64,000 bases of DNA, taken from the NCBI RefSeq assembly GCF_026151205.1, contig NC_087077.1:9353983-9417982 (forward strand). Direction: 5' to 3'. Below, piece by piece: positions 43,105 through 55,537 of this stretch. Under the pieces are notes generated by a model that saw nothing but the letters and a program-made list of their open reading frames with translations, ran no database searches and was not told where the DNA came from. The stretch is from Bolinopsis microptera. Lineage: Eukaryota > Ctenophora > Tentaculata > Lobata > Bolinopsidae. A program made the position numbers and the translations under genes. How positions within the stretch are numbered: position 1 is the first letter of the stretch; the number at the start of each line of letters is the position of its first letter.

Positions 43105-44266
43105 TGTCCGACAGCGACATCTGTCCGACAGCGACATCTGTCCGAATCAGGGTACCAGAAAAAAACGACATCTGTCCGAAATTGTGACCTGATTTCAATA
43201 CGACACATTTCCAATTAGAGACATGATCTAAACTGTTACTTGCTAAATTGTATACGTAACATGTCCAATTTGAGATATGATCTGAGCCATAGTTTACTAC
43301 CACAGTTTATTTTAATTTGATGTCGATAAATTGGACAATAGTTTCAATGTTATTTAAATGTTATAAATTAATTCAATATAATACAATATCACAGAATCAA
43401 ATCTAAAGCATAGTCAAATTTCCGATAGCTTTAAGGAAATCCATAGGGTTGCTGTAGTTGTCGTAATCATCTACAATTCTCTGAGGTTGTCGATCATAAC
43501 GGATCCATTTGGGTGCACGTGGCTCAGGTAGTTCCCGCCCGTCTCTTTTGGTTTTCTTCACGTCTGTAAGGGCTTGTTCTGCTTTAAGGCAATCAAGGAA
43601 TTTCCTTGATTGTGGGCTTCGAGCAGGACAGCATTGAATGGAATCCGTGATGCCAACCTTCTGCGATGTTGGATGAGCGAGGAATCCTCATCTGTGCAGC
43701 TTAACGTGTTGGACGGTCGTTTCAGCATGGTGGACAGGGTGAGTGTGGTCAGGAGTAGGAGTGATCAGTTGTCTGTCCACGGTACGGATTCGGGCTCTGC
43801 AACCGTTTCGGAAATCCGAACATTTCCAGTAGGAGGTGTCGTCTCTTCGCTTGTCGAAGACGTATCTGAAGCCATTTAGGATAGGGTTCTCCGAGCCTTG
43901 TTTGCGTCCAGGGATAAACTGAAGATTGGTTGCCATTGTGGATTGCGATAAGTGATCTCCATACTGCTGTCCTATATGTACTCATGTCCTGTGATGTGAT
44001 CGACAGCTTGTTAGGGTACGGCTAGCACGATCCTGTTCTCAACTAGTCAATCACGTATCGATGGATCAGATCTTAAGGGATCACATCAGCTTTAGAACGT
44101 CACGAGATTACCTGTGAGCTTGTGAAATGCGAATGTGAACCGAAATTACAATATGATCCGAAGTTCGGACAGATGTCGCCAAAGACGACTCCTGTCCGAC
44201 AGCGAAATCTGTCCGAAATCCCTAATTCAGCTTTCGGACAGATGTCGCTGTCGGACAGATGTCGCC
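43105..44266 (-). mobile_element. FLYWCH-MULE relic 1 with CGACATCTGTCCGA terminal arrays
   Basis: Both ends carry tandem units of CGACATCTGTCCGACAG in inverted orientation (43110-43180; 44165-44265). Between them the minus strand encodes a FLYWCH zinc finger and the C-terminal end of a MULE transposase, without the catalytic core. It is therefore an internal-deletion derivative of a Mutator-like element. Confidence 0.75.
43405..43936 (-). pseudogene. FLYWCH-MULE transposase remnant, core deleted
   Basis: The N-terminal part (43749-43936) reads FIPGRKQGSENPILNGFRYV then FDKRRDDTSYWKCSDFRNGC and ends with HTHP: all FLYWCH zinc-finger landmarks (F/Y, W-x-C, C, H-x-H). After a gap, the stretch 43405-43630 reads FLDCLKAEQALTDVKKTKRD and RIVDDYDNYSNPMDFLKAIG before a stop, like the C-terminal tail of FLYWCH-MULE transposases. 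The DDE core that should lie between is missing. Confidence 0.7.
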
Positions 44267-44269
44267 CAA

Positions 44270-44740
44270 TCGCTATTAGGAAAACTGCTGTGATAGACCG
44301 GAGCGCAGCAAAAAATTTAATAGCTTGTCCTGGACCGAATTCTACCAAATATTTACTACAAGTATGACACTTTTCGGATTTAGAAGGGTGCTGTCCAGAC
44401 TATGAGTATGTTAACGGTGCGCGGTGATATCATTGAAGCTAAAGTCGGCACTAAAAATTAAAGTAAATATACCTCACGCCACACACTAATTGCATACGTT
44501 TGTAATTTTATTGTCTCTTATCAGCTTGCTCCTACCCGAACGCCTAACGGAGAGATTACTTTGTTATTTTACGTATCTGACAGGTAAAAATTAATAACAA
44601 TAAATTTCACCTACTGAACGTATTCATAATAGAAAAGTTGCTAGTTTGGTTCTCCACCGTGCAATAGGATCTGTTTCACGTTCCGGTTCACTCTTTAAGA
44701 TAAAAGCCTCTAATCGATGATTTTGCCCTTATAGCTTAGT
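44270..44740. other. Non-coding stretch between MULE relic and inverted repeat
   Basis: No ORF, repeat or RNA gene recognised in this 470-bp stretch. Confidence 0.35.
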
Positions 44741-44742
44741 TG

Positions 44743-44836
44743 TACTTGTAGTGAATTCGTACGGAACGTTCACTAAAAATAGTTTGTGAACGCGTTCGCT
44801 AAAAGATTTTAACGTTTGGAACATAAGGAACGTTAA
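44743..44836. repeat. Terminal motif TTAGTTGTA...GTTTGTGAACGCGTTCGC, copy 1
   Basis: The segment GGAACGTTCACTAAAAATAG with GTTTGTGAACGCGTTCGCTA occurs here, again at 46577-46645, and inverted at 51660-51752. Copies 1 and 3 face each other and include the same outer TTAGTTGTA end, as terminal inverted repeats would. Confidence 0.7.
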
Positions 44837-45497
44837 AACAGGGCCTCCCACGGATTAAACAGTTTTGTGCGGAGAAAGAAGTGAAGAGAGAACGAAGCCA
44901 AAGAGTTCTCCGACAATTGTTCCAGCCAGCCTCACCGCAGCAACGCCAACAGCAAGCAGGGACTTATTCTAATCCATGCAGCATATATACAACGCTGACC
45001 AAGAATGGACACAGGACATGCCACGGTACCACTATAATATTTGATTTGATTCTCCGTGATAGCACTAGCAGTAGCAGAATTTGCTGCTTGTAATTCCTGG
45101 GCGTTGCTAAACCTGTCATTCCGCCCTATCTGCTATAGACATATTTTTAATCGCCATAATATGTTCAATGTGTTTAACTTAATAAATGCAAAAGCCTGAG
45201 CGAGGTACCGTACCCAGGTAAATTGATCTTTCCAAGTTGAATTTGCGTTTCTGAAACCACTCTCTGCACTGGTAATTGTATTTAAAAGGGAACACAAAAT
45301 GATGAACGTGACCAAAATTATTCCCCGCGCGACGCGATAGCCGATAACTGATAAGATTCTCTTTCAGCATTCAGTTTCAGTTAATTCTGGGTAATTCGCG
45401 CGTAAAATCATATTGACACGTGTGCGTTCCATGTTCTCAGAATTAGGCAACGGTAAGTTTATAATCTTTAACTTTAACTGTTTGGAAACAGGTGTTG

Positions 45498-45710
45498 TTA
45501 TTTTATGCTGGGAATCCCAAAAAGTGCTTGATCGGCCAGTTCATCATTGTGTCTCGCTAAATACTTGGCTAGTTTCATTATGCTTCGACTAATCATCACT
45601 GTTGGATTGGGGATGGTATTCAACTGTTGAGGGCCTACTGTAACAGCCATTAATACGCTTATAGTTATCAAACAGCAACTAACCGATATCCAATGGGTCT
45701 CAGCCATAGA
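45498..45710 (-). other. 69-codon frame shared by both arms (left copy)
   Basis: The frame MAETHWISVSCCLITISVLM ... ALFGIPSIK is kept in both arms (right copy 55325-55537), with about five replacements and no stop. The product is not recognised. It has one hydrophobic segment. Because conservation is no stronger than in neighbouring non-coding sequence as far as I can see, coding is unproven. Confidence 0.3.
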
Positions 45711-45829
45711 TTTAGAACAATATAGGCTCAACGGTGGCTCGGAAAAGTAGGTATAATCTTCATGGTATGGTCTTATATATGATTTTGGTCTATTAGAACG
45801 AGTTTTAAGTGAAATATATCCTCCAGAGA

Positions 45830-46230
45830 TGATTATGAATAAAAATAATACTTCAGTTCGTGAAACTGACTTTTTAGATATTAGTCTTACTATCACTATC
45901 AATATTTATAAGGGAAAATTTTTTTAAAAACTTTACGACAAGAGGAACGATTATAATTTTGATGTCATTAATTATCCCTATTAGATGGGAATAATCCCAA
46001 AGGCCAGTATTATGGTAAATTTATTAGTCAGTTAGTTCGTTTAGCTCGTATTAATAGTTCTTATAACAGTTTTATTTTGGATTGTAAAAATTTAGTTCGT
46101 AAACTTGCACGACAAAGTTTTAATATTGCTGCACCTTGCGCAAACGGTTTGAAATCTTTGTCGACAAGTATTTTAACATTTGGGGAAAATTTGGGATTAA
46201 TTTTACTTCGGAATATGTATTTTAGCATGA
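45830..46230 (+). pseudogene. Retroelement RT C-terminal remnant in the left arm
   Basis: With frameshifts and stops the + strand reads SVRETDFLDISLTITI..., YDKRNDYNFDVINYP and ISQLVRLARINSSYNSF. This resembles the segment after the RT core in a group of invertebrate retroelements (FLD...YDKRxDFxF-x-V-x-YP...QLVRxARxCS). It lies in the arm-specific insertion 45758-46505. Family naming is uncertain. Confidence 0.5.
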
Positions 46231-47092
46231 CGTGTCATTCTTTTTTTTAGTTCAGTTCGTTTTCAATTTTTAATCTTAATTTTAATTTTCAGTACGTTTT
46301 ACCTAACAAAATCATTTTTTACTTTTAGCTAGCAGAATGGTTTTCAGATTGCATTAATGAACTGTGCTATGAGATGGTCCCAAGTCCAGACGCCATTTTA
46401 TTCTTTGTAATTTTCAATAACCCTGTCTAGTCATTGACTACTGATTTATGAAATCACTAATCCTTTCGATTTCTGTGCCACTAACTGCCTTGATTTCATC
46501 AGTCCCTTTAATTATATTGATAGGTTCATGCGCAAATTTACCTAGTTTAGCCGTCATTAATTAGGTACAGACCACTGAAAATAGTTTGTGAACGCGTTCG
46601 CTAAAAGATTTTAACGTTCGCAACATAATGGTAAAGGAACGTTAATCAGATTTAAAATATCAACACGTCGACACGCCATCGTTTCCCGCAATTTTACATG
46701 TTCTAGATGAGTTAGGAGAGTTTTAGCGCGCATGCATGCACGTTTCACTTTTCAGGCCCTAAAACTCCGCTATATAGTGTTTCTGGATAGAAGTCGACTA
46801 TTTATGCTCAATTCTCGAGCCGATAATAGTCTTGCTTAGATTCTCAGACAATAGTCTTAAGATTCCAGTTGGTTTCATTGGTGTAATTTATTACAAATAT
46901 TATCTGTTCGCCTTAAAGTTAGCAAATTTTGCTTTTCGCAATTGAAACTATAAAAGCGATATGATTAGTCTTGCCAACAAAAGGTGGCTCGAGCTCCATT
47001 CCCCCCTACATTCAGTAGGGTTTTGTGTTCACCCGGCTTATATATCAGGGATTTGATCAACACACGAATCAGGATGTCTGGAAGGAGTTTCA

Positions 47093-47523
47093 GCAGTATC
47101 GAGATAGCCCGACCACTGTCCGCGGACAACTGTCCACGAACACCTGTCTACCAGATCATTACTGCATAATGACAGTATCCCCTGAATCAAGCAGGGTTCA
47201 CATCATCCCCTGAATCAAGCAGGGTTCACATCATCCCCTGAATCAAGCAGGGTTCACATCATGGCACGCGAATTTCAATCAGCGGTGGTGTCAAGGCTTA
47301 TTAAACGATTAAGCAACCTTACGGGAGGCGGTGGGTCCATTAATTTCGTCCATTAGACAGAAGAGTACCATGTCAGGAATTGGAATAGCTGTTGTTGTTG
47401 TTGTTGATGATGGCAACTGATAATACTTCACCAAAAACGAACGACTTATATACCACATTTTAATCGTAATCATTTATTTCATTGAGCAATCAATATTATT
47501 CTACTACTTGGAAGGAGTTTCTA
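47093..47523. mobile_element. 430-bp insertion in left arm with 13-bp direct repeat
   Basis: TGGAAGGAGTTTC occurs at about 47081-47093 and 47511-47523, while the right arm has the site once. The insert holds three copies of ATCATCCCCTGAATCAAGCA (GGGTTCAC) at 47172-47260 and a GTT trinucleotide run. Either a target-site duplication or an unequal-exchange product. Confidence 0.6.
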
Positions 47524-48423
47524 GATGTCATGGACACGTGGTGTGACGGCGCAACAAAGAAGAAGATACTTTAATTTCGCAGTACACGTTCTACCGAGAG
47601 AAAAGAGGCTTATTCTCTACTGACGCTGCCTCAAGTTTTAGCCAAGATTCTGACGGTCCAGTCTCTTGGTGGAGCAACTTCGGTTGAGAGGTACCCGAAC
47701 TATAACAGAGTTTTCCAATGAAAGCGCTGTCGCAATCGACATCAGCCTCACCCTGTGAGACGAATTGGAGCTTGTACGACTGGGTGATAAACAAAAAAAG
47801 AAACCGCCCCACAGTTAACAAGCAGCGAGACCTTATTAATATTATTATTTATGTTATTATATTTATGTTATTATATTTATGTTAACACAAGTTTGCGTCT
47901 TATGAAAAATTCACGAATTAAGGAGCAATAATTTTATTATTATTTGCTTATTGCTATACTAGTGACTTATTTTTATTCATTGTTGTTTATTTACTGTCTA
48001 ATTCCGACAACATAGTTTTATCTCATTGTATCCATTTAAAGTTAAAAACGGACATTAAAATGAACGCTCGGAGCCCGGAGGCATTCAAACGTTTACCTAC
48101 GGGCGTTGACTTGAACGTAAATGGGCAGACTATTTAACTTTAAGGTTAAACGGATATTAATATATACATATATGTACGCTATGCCCTAGCTGGGGCCTCT
48201 TCTCAGACTCTCGAGCGTTCAATTTGAATTGGTGTCGATTCAAAATTAAAGTTAATTAAAGTTCAATAAGATAAACTTATCATTGCTGGTTTGATTTTGG
48301 AACCTTCTCTAGACCTAGTAATTTTGGATTCGTAAGTTATGTGCGAGAATAGCTTCCCAGTCCCACGTCAAAGTGATTTATAGATTATCCTTATTTTTAA
48401 GGGAATCGTTAGGTATTCGTATA

Positions 48424-48918
48424 GTAGTAGTAAATCTTTCAAAGTACGAAATATCTCTTTAAAAGAGCATCCTAGGCACCTTATAGATATCAAAACGCAT
48501 AAAAAAGAAAACAAAAACATCAACCATCTTCTAACTTCTTCCACTCCTCCCTATCTAAAGCTAAAAATCTAAGGTCTTCGAAATCAGTCAAATTCTTAAG
48601 TCTAATATCAAGATTTCTACTAGTCAAGTCTTTTCTAATAACATCTAATAAGTTTAAACATGGTCTACCCCGTCTCCCTTCCATAAAAATATCAGAATTT
48701 ATAGCAAATAACATAGAGGTGTATGCTGGTGAGTCTTCCTGTCCTCTTAAGATATGTCCTAACATTCTCCATCGAAACTTAGAGACTCTCACAGACAAGG
48801 GAGTGACATAACAACGAGCATAGAGTGGCTCATTAGAAATAACCCCAGTAGGCCATCTGATGTTGAGGATTCTTCGGAGGTGTTTGCGATGAGCAATATC
48901 AAGTTCATTCAACGAAGT
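48424..48918 (-). mobile_element. LINE 3' fragment inserted in left arm
   Basis: The insertion is absent from the right arm and flanked by GTATAGT (near 48419 and 48921). It contains a 130-codon frame (48520-48912): HRKHLRRILNIRWPTGVISN, RWRMLGHILRGQEDSPAY, GRRGRPCLNLL and WKKLEDG. This is the far C-terminus of endonuclease-RT LINEs widespread in invertebrates. Only the 3' end was inserted. Confidence 0.75.
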
Positions 48919-49699
48919 ATAGTTTTATTATTACACGTACGTGACCAATACCTATTATTCCCCGCGCGATGTTATTACAAATTAGATTCTCTTTCACTTT
49001 GATCAGTTTCTTTCAAAAACAGATTCGCGCGTCAAATATATTTAGTTTGCGCGCTTTTGGTACTCCCAAAAGTACGTCAAAATGCAATTCTGTGAATTGC
49101 ATTATTATAAATTTATAGTCATAGGTAATAGGCTCCATGTCATTGTCCACAGGACTGGTCACCGTTAACCTTGTTTAACTTAAACTGGTCGGAAAACGCG
49201 GATGTGTTATGAAAAATAATGTTTATCGCTTTGCCATTCGGCCGGTAGAATTAGATCAGAAAATCATGCGGATACCGATAAGACGATAAAACAGTTATCG
49301 AATTTTATACCTTTACCTAAGGCTAATGGTGATGCAACGCTAATGGAATACCTTGATCAGAAAGAAGTAAGAACTTTTGCTTTTGGCAAATCTAACAACC
49401 ACGGAAATTTTCAGCGACATCAACGCTAAAATCGGAAACGATTTTCACTTCAAGATCTACTTAGAGAAAGTAATGACATGTCGGTGGGGATCGCGACGTG
49501 ATACAAGTAGTATAGTATGGTATCTACCTTAAGTTATGGAACTGCTGAAGGTAATTCGTTAGAAGGCTTACATCTCGATCCCGGGGTGCGGATAGAAGAA
49601 AAACATTATTTATAGTCTTGGACACTTATAACTAGCTGATAGCACAGACTACGTTTTTGTTAGGAAGAATTAGGGTCCGCAAAAGATGACAGTCAGGAT

Positions 49700-50253
49700 A
49701 AGTTCTATGTCTGTCATGTACAATATATTATTATAGGAGAAACACTATTGTATAGAGAATATGCTATAGAAAGATATCATGTACATAAAGGTAAGTATAC
49801 TTATTGGTAGAATTGTGGAACACAACAAGAAAATTGAGAATAATCTTGTGCGAGGGTAGGGACCCAGATGGCGTTTCTAACCCAAATAAACTTTAAGGAG
49901 ACTTCTCATCAGTAGCCGCACCTCCTTAATCGGTTTCTGAACTGGAATTATATGGGCTTCCAGACGGCCAGACCGAGTATTACCATCCCATCCTTCTAGA
50001 GTTCATCACAAGTAGCACCCACCTTGAAGATCTTTGACACCCAGACACACCCCATTGGCGAACAAACTTTGGATATAATCTTACATGCTCCCGAAGGAAT
50101 CCCTGGTTTATGGTCTTTCTCCTCGTCACCAGCACTTTCGCTAGAGTCACCAGCCCTTTCACTGGAGTCATCAGCCCAATCATTGAAGTGTACAGAAGTA
50201 CAGTTGTGTGTTAGATCAATTTCTTGGTCTAACATTTAATACTAATTCGTGCG
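49700..50253. other. Spacer of the inverted repeat, left part
   Basis: Non-repeated between the arms. Tandem CTTTCGCTAGAGTCACCAGC-like units lie at 50130-50180. No gene recognised. Confidence 0.4.
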
Positions 50254-50255
50254 TA

Positions 50256-51002
50256 CCTTATCGGACCTTATTTGGACGGACATTACTTGAACGCTGGAGG
50301 CCCTAGCGTTCATCTTAATGTCCGTTCAAATAAAGTCCGTTGAAATGTTTTCAAAAACTTTTCCATTTCGAACTTTTTACCCAGAATATGACAACTATGA
50401 GAACTTTATTGTGCCGTAAGTTAACGACGGAAAGGTTCTCCTTGGTCTGCCGGAGGCACAGAAAACTCTACTAGTATATGATGTTTTCAAGGGTCACTTG
50501 GAGGAAAAAGTCGACGAGTTCATATTACTGAGAGGATGTAATGAAACAGTGCTAGGAAAGCTCCACGTGATGTTAAGGTTAACCTTAAGTTGTCTAAGAT
50601 AAAAACCACTTCACGCCGAATGGCTTGTAAAAGTTAACACTGAAATGCAGGACCGGGGTAGTTTGATAAAAAAGGTTTCCACAAAGCTAGAAATCACTGA
50701 TGCTTGTTTAAGCATGGACTATTTCATGCACGAAAACCTATTTAATGAAGATGATATGTGATATTAGACACTAGCGCTGATCATGTACACATATTTTAAC
50801 ATATTTACTGCTTAATGACTGCTATTCTTACTTACTGTATAAAAAATGGATTAAAAAATCATTTGCTGAAATTTAAAAAAAGTCAAAAATTGAAAAAAAT
50901 TCGGATTTTTGATGGTTTTGAATGCCTTCGAGCGTTCATATTAATGTCCGTTCACAATTATGTCCGTTCATGTAATGTCCGTCCAAATAAGGTCCGATAA
51001 GG
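50256..51002 (+). mobile_element. Degenerate pogo-like DNA transposon
   Basis: Inverted ends CCTTATCGGACCTTATTTGG agree over about 36 bp and are flanked by TA (50254-50255; 51003-51004). The interior (50345-50765) reads, with several stops, VLLGLPEAQKTLLVYDVFKG, KPLHAEWLVKVNTEMQDRG and LEITDACLSMD ... FNEDDM. These are landmarks of the C-terminal half of pogo/jerky-type DDE transposases. TA target and protein remnant agree. The N-terminal DNA-binding part is gone. Confidence 0.75.
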
Positions 51003-51004
51003 TA

Positions 51005-51545
51005 AAATCAAATTCGCACGTGTGCACTCAATGCAGTTCTGGTCACGTACCGGTAACTTTAGTCTTTAACTTAAACTGTTTGGAAAACAGATGTGTACAT
51101 GAAATATATTAATGTTTATCAGCCGGTAAAGTATTTGGAGGGAAAAATCTCACATACACCAGACGAAAAATTTGAATGATTGGAGTTACTTTTACTTATC
51201 ATGTCTAAATATTAATAAGGTTTACTGGCTCAGTTTTTGAATGTATGGGAATGAAAATAATTTCACTCGAATTTCGACAGATCTTATACTAACTTGACTG
51301 TACTTGTAGCAAACCGCATGACGTTTATTGATCATCAACTTTCAATAGTTCAAAGGTATTTTCATCCATAATTAATGATGACACATATATCTGTTAATGC
51401 TCGATACTTCATTCCGTGTACTATACAGTGTACACAATTACGTAGAGATGCTGTACTGATAGACATTGCGGATGCTGACCATTATACGATAATGAGACTA
51501 ACATATTTTTTCATTAAATACCTAAATTATTAGCATTTAAAATAT
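51005..51545. other. Spacer of the inverted repeat, right part
   Basis: AT-rich, no ORF or RNA gene recognised. Some stretches (51040-51070, AACTTTAGTCTTTAACTTAA-like) resemble pieces of the arms. Confidence 0.35.
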
Positions 51546-51954
51546 TTTCTGCTGACACGTGCATGCACGCGCGCTAAAACTCTTCTAACTCATCTAGAAC
51601 AAGTAAAATTGCGGGAAACGATGGCGTGTCGACGTGTTAATATTTCAAATCTGATTAACTTTCCTTTACCTTATGTTCCGAACGTTAAATCTTTTAGCGA
51701 ACGCGTTCACAAACTATTTTTAGTGAACGTTCCGTACGTTCACTACAACTAAGCCGGGTGTCTATCAAAGTAAATACTCATACTTTGACAATGACATCAT
51801 ATTTGCGGACCCTAATTCTTCCTAACAAAAACGTAGTCTGTGCTATCAGCTAGTTATAAGTGTCCAAGACTATAAATAATGTTTTTCTTCTATCCGCACC
51901 CCGGGATCGAGATGTAAGCCTTCTAACGAATTACCTTCAGCAGTTCGGTTCACG

Positions 51955-53318
51955 TACTGTAGTGCGACACGTACTCTAGTGCGACATGTACCCTAGTGCG
52001 AAACCTCCAAGATCGACACTGTCGCAGTAGAGTACGCTACCTGGATCGTAGTGCGACACGTACCCTAGTGCGACAGAGAAATTTCAAGGCCGACACTGTC
52101 GCACTACAGTGCGCTACCTGGACTGTAGTGCGACACGAACTAAAGTGCGACAAAACACTTTACGCAATAAAAATTTGACTTTCCATTTTAAGTTTTAATG
52201 ACAAGAGTGTAGTCGTGTATGAGTAAATATGGGGTTAAATATAAAATCAAAGATTACAATCCACGAAGATTAGGTCCACGAAGATTTATAGGTCCACGAA
52301 GGCAATAGCACCGATCATCTTAAAGTACTTCCGTATTGCTGAGTTCTCTGCGTTGTATTCCGGGACTAGGTCATGTTGCCGCATCTTCCTCCAAAGTGCT
52401 TGCTTGTGGTGGAAGAAGCATCCTCTCTTGGTAGTATACAGGTTGTCTCCACAGCGTTTATCATGGCTCTCTCGTAATCACTCATGACAGATTGAGGGTC
52501 GACTCCAAAAGCAAGGAGCTCATCCAAGAGGGCTTCATAATGTCCAACAGCATCAGCAATTAGGTGTTTCGTAGGGAGGTCAGTATCGGAAGCTTTCCGT
52601 TTCATATGCTGCTTTGCTGTGTGGACAGAGTTTGCTGCAGGAGTAGGAGGGTGGGAATAAGTCTTCGTACTGGTCACAGTAGTGTCGTTCATCAGACTGA
52701 GACGTCCGGAGCAGATCTTCCCAGTGGATCGCCAGTAGGTCCTGTCGTCGCGCTTCTAATTATCCAGGCAGTAGCGGTATCCGTCGTGGATAACGTTTCT
52801 TGAACCAGTAGTGCGTCCAGGAATGGAGGTGATTGAAGAATACATGTTGATGTTGTTCGATGCTTTGGTAGAATCATCGTGACTTTATATATGGCCCAAG
52901 AATATGAACTTGTTATCCAAATCGGAGATATACCTTCATACGATACGTGTGATAGGAATGAGGATCATATGCTGCTTAAGAGTTACCCGGTGGATCACAC
53001 ACTGCATACGTGGCTTGAACTGACCCGAAGGAATTGTGATCAGTGGATCACTTCGAAACACGTGATGTGAACCGACGAATCGTATTCGCAAGATCAATTC
53101 GAAATAAGTGACGTGAACCGACCCGACGAATCACTTAATGGTCCATAAGAAGGATAGGATGTGACCTGAGCTTGGAAATAAGTCAGGATATTTTGTCGCA
53201 GTAGAGTACGCTACCTGGATGGTAGTGCGACACGTGTACCCTAGTGCGACAGAGGGTGTTTTTGTCGGACTTCGCACTAGAGTACGTGTCGCATTACAGT
53301 ACGTGTCGCACTACAGTA
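51955..53318 (-). mobile_element. FLYWCH-MULE relic 2 with GTAGTGCGACACGTAC arrays
   Basis: The ends TACTGTAGTGCGACACGTAC are inverted and made of several units GT(A/C)(G/C)TAGTGCGACA (51955-52150; 53200-53318). The element interrupts the right arm; the left arm (near 49450-49545) lacks it. On the minus strand a FLYWCH-like stretch and part of the transposase core are readable. A long GGTCCACGAAGATT direct repeat lies at 52272-52300. Confidence 0.75.
52310..52830 (-). pseudogene. FLYWCH-MULE transposase remnant 2
   Basis: Reading across one stop and frame changes: IPGRTTGSRNVIHDGYRYCL, then KRDDRTYWRSTGKICSGRLS (a FLYWCH finger with the usual W-x-C Cys replaced). Next comes ADAVGHYEALLDELLAFGVD PQSVMSDYERAMINAVE and, in another frame, GCFFHHKQALWRKM. 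The last parts match the MULE catalytic region (D-x-E-x-A and C-x-x-H...QALWRK). The C-terminal tail is missing. Confidence 0.7.
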
Positions 53319-55324
53319 AGATTACCCTTTCTCTAAGTAGATCTTGAAGTGAAAATCGTTTCCGATTTTACTTTTAGCGTTGATGTCGCTGAAAATTTCC
53401 GTGGTTTTTAGATTTGCCAAAAGCAAAAGTTCTTACTTCTTTCTGATCAAGGTATTCCATTAGCGTTGCATCACCATTAGCCTTAGGTAAAGGTATAAAA
53501 TTCGATAACTGTTTTATCGTCTGATCGGTATCCGCATGATTTTCTGATCTAATTCTACCGGCCGAATGGCAAAGCGATAAACATTATTTTTCATAACACA
53601 TCCGCGTTTTCCAACCAGTTTAAGTTAAACAAGGTTAACGGTGACCAGTCCTGTGGACAATGACATGGAGCCTATTACCTATGACTATAAATTTATAATA
53701 ATGCAATTCACAGAATTGCATTTTGACGTACTTTTGGGAGTACCAAAAGCGCGCAAACTAAATATATTTGACGCGCGAATCTGTTTTTGAAAGAAACTGA
53801 TCAAAGTGAAAGAGAATCTAATTTGTAATAACATCGCGCGGGGAATAATAGGTATTGGTCACGTACATGTAATAATAAAACTATACTATAAGTATACGAA
53901 TACCTAACGATTCCCTTAAAAATAAGGATAATCTATAAATCACTTTGACGTGGGACTGGGAAGCTATTCTCGCACATAACTTACGAATCCAAAATTACTA
54001 GGTCTAGAGAAGGTTCCAAAATCAAACCAGCAATGATAAGTTTATCTTATTGAACTTTAATTAACTTTAATTTTGAATCGACACCAATTCAAATTGAACG
54101 CTCGAGAGTCTGAGAAGAGGCCCCAGCTAGGGCATAGCGTACATATATTAATATCCGTTTAACCTTAAAGTTAAATAGTTTGCCCATTTACGTTCAAGTC
54201 AACGCCCGTACGTAAACGTTTGAATGCCTCCGGGCTCCGAGCGTTCATTTTAATGTCCGTTTTTAACTTTAAATGGATACAATGAGATAAAACTATGTTG
54301 TCGGAATTAGACAGTAAATAAACAATAATGAATAAAAATAAGTCACTAGTATAGCAATAAGCAAATAATAATAAAATTATTGCTCCTTAATTCGTGAATT
54401 TTTCATAAGACGCAAACTTGTGTTAACATAAATATAATAACATAAATATAATAACATAAATAATAATATTAATAAGGTCTCGCTGCTTGTTAACTGTGAG
54501 GCGGTTTCTTTTTTTGTTTATCACCCAGTCGTACAAGCTCCAATTCGTCTCACAGGGTGAGGCTGATGTCGATTGCGACAGCGCTTTCATTGGAAAACTC
54601 TGTAGTTCGGGTACCTCTCAACCGAAGTTGCTCCACCAAGAGACTGGACCGTCAGAATCTTGGCTAAAACTTGAGGCAGCGTCAGTAGAGAAATGAGAAT
54701 AAGCCTCTTTTCTCTCGGTAGAACGTGTACTGCGAAATTAAAGTATCTTCTTCTTTGTTGCGCCGTCACACCACGTGTCCATGACATCTAGAAACTCCTT
54801 CCAGACATCCTGATTCGTGTGTTTATCATATCCCTGATATATAAGCCAGGTGAACACAAAACCCTACTGAATGTAGGGGGGAATGGAGCTCGAGCCACCT
54901 TTTGTTGGCAAGACTAATCATATCGCTTTTATAGTTTCAATTGCGAAAAGCAAAATTTGCTAACTTTAAGGTGAACAGATAATATTTGTAATAAATTACA
55001 CCGATGAAACCAACAGGAATCTTAAGACTATTGTCTGAAAATCTAAGCAAGACTATTATCGGCTCGAGAATTGAGCATAAATAGTCGACTTCTATCCAGA
55101 AACCTAGGAGAATCAGGGGACATCCTGTTGTCAATTTATGGGAGGCCGACTTTACTGCTTTGATCACAGACGTCCGATACAGCAGCGGAAGCGCAAGATC
55201 TGCTGATGAGCAATTCCGTCGGTCTGTACCTAATCAATGACGGCTAAACTAGGTAAATTTGCGCATGAACCTTTCAATATTATAGATTATACTTTTCCGA
55301 GCCACCGAATTGAGCCTGTATTGT

Positions 55325-55537
55325 TCTATGGCTGAGACCCATTGGATATCGGTTAGTAGCTGTCTGAAAACTATAAGCGTATTAATGGCTGTTACAGTAG
55401 GCTCTCAACAGTTGAATACCATCCCCAAGCCAACAGTGATGATTAGTCGAAGCATAATGAAACTAGCCAAGTATTTAGCGAGACACAATGATGAACTGGC
55501 CGATCAAGCACTTTTTGGGATTCCCAACATAAAATAA
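55325..55537 (+). other. Shared frame, right-arm copy
   Basis: Counterpart of 45498-45710 in the right arm; it begins MAETHWISVSSCLKTISVLM and ends GIPNIK. Same doubts about coding apply. Confidence 0.3.

Larger units (their letters stand above)
44837..49700 (+). repeat. Large inverted repeat, left arm
   Basis: It pairs with 51790-56202 in opposite orientation. Anchors: 44850/56190 (AGGGCCTCCCACGGATT), 45100/55925 (CATTCCGCCCTATCTGC), 45500-45720/55310-55540, 46980-47080/54800-54895, 48000-48400/53900-54300, 49200-49450/53345-53610, 49560-49680/51795-51945. Substitutions are frequent but alignment is clear. Arm-specific insertions are at 45758-46505, 47093-47510 and 48424-48912 here, and 51955-53318 in the other arm. 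Confidence 0.85.
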
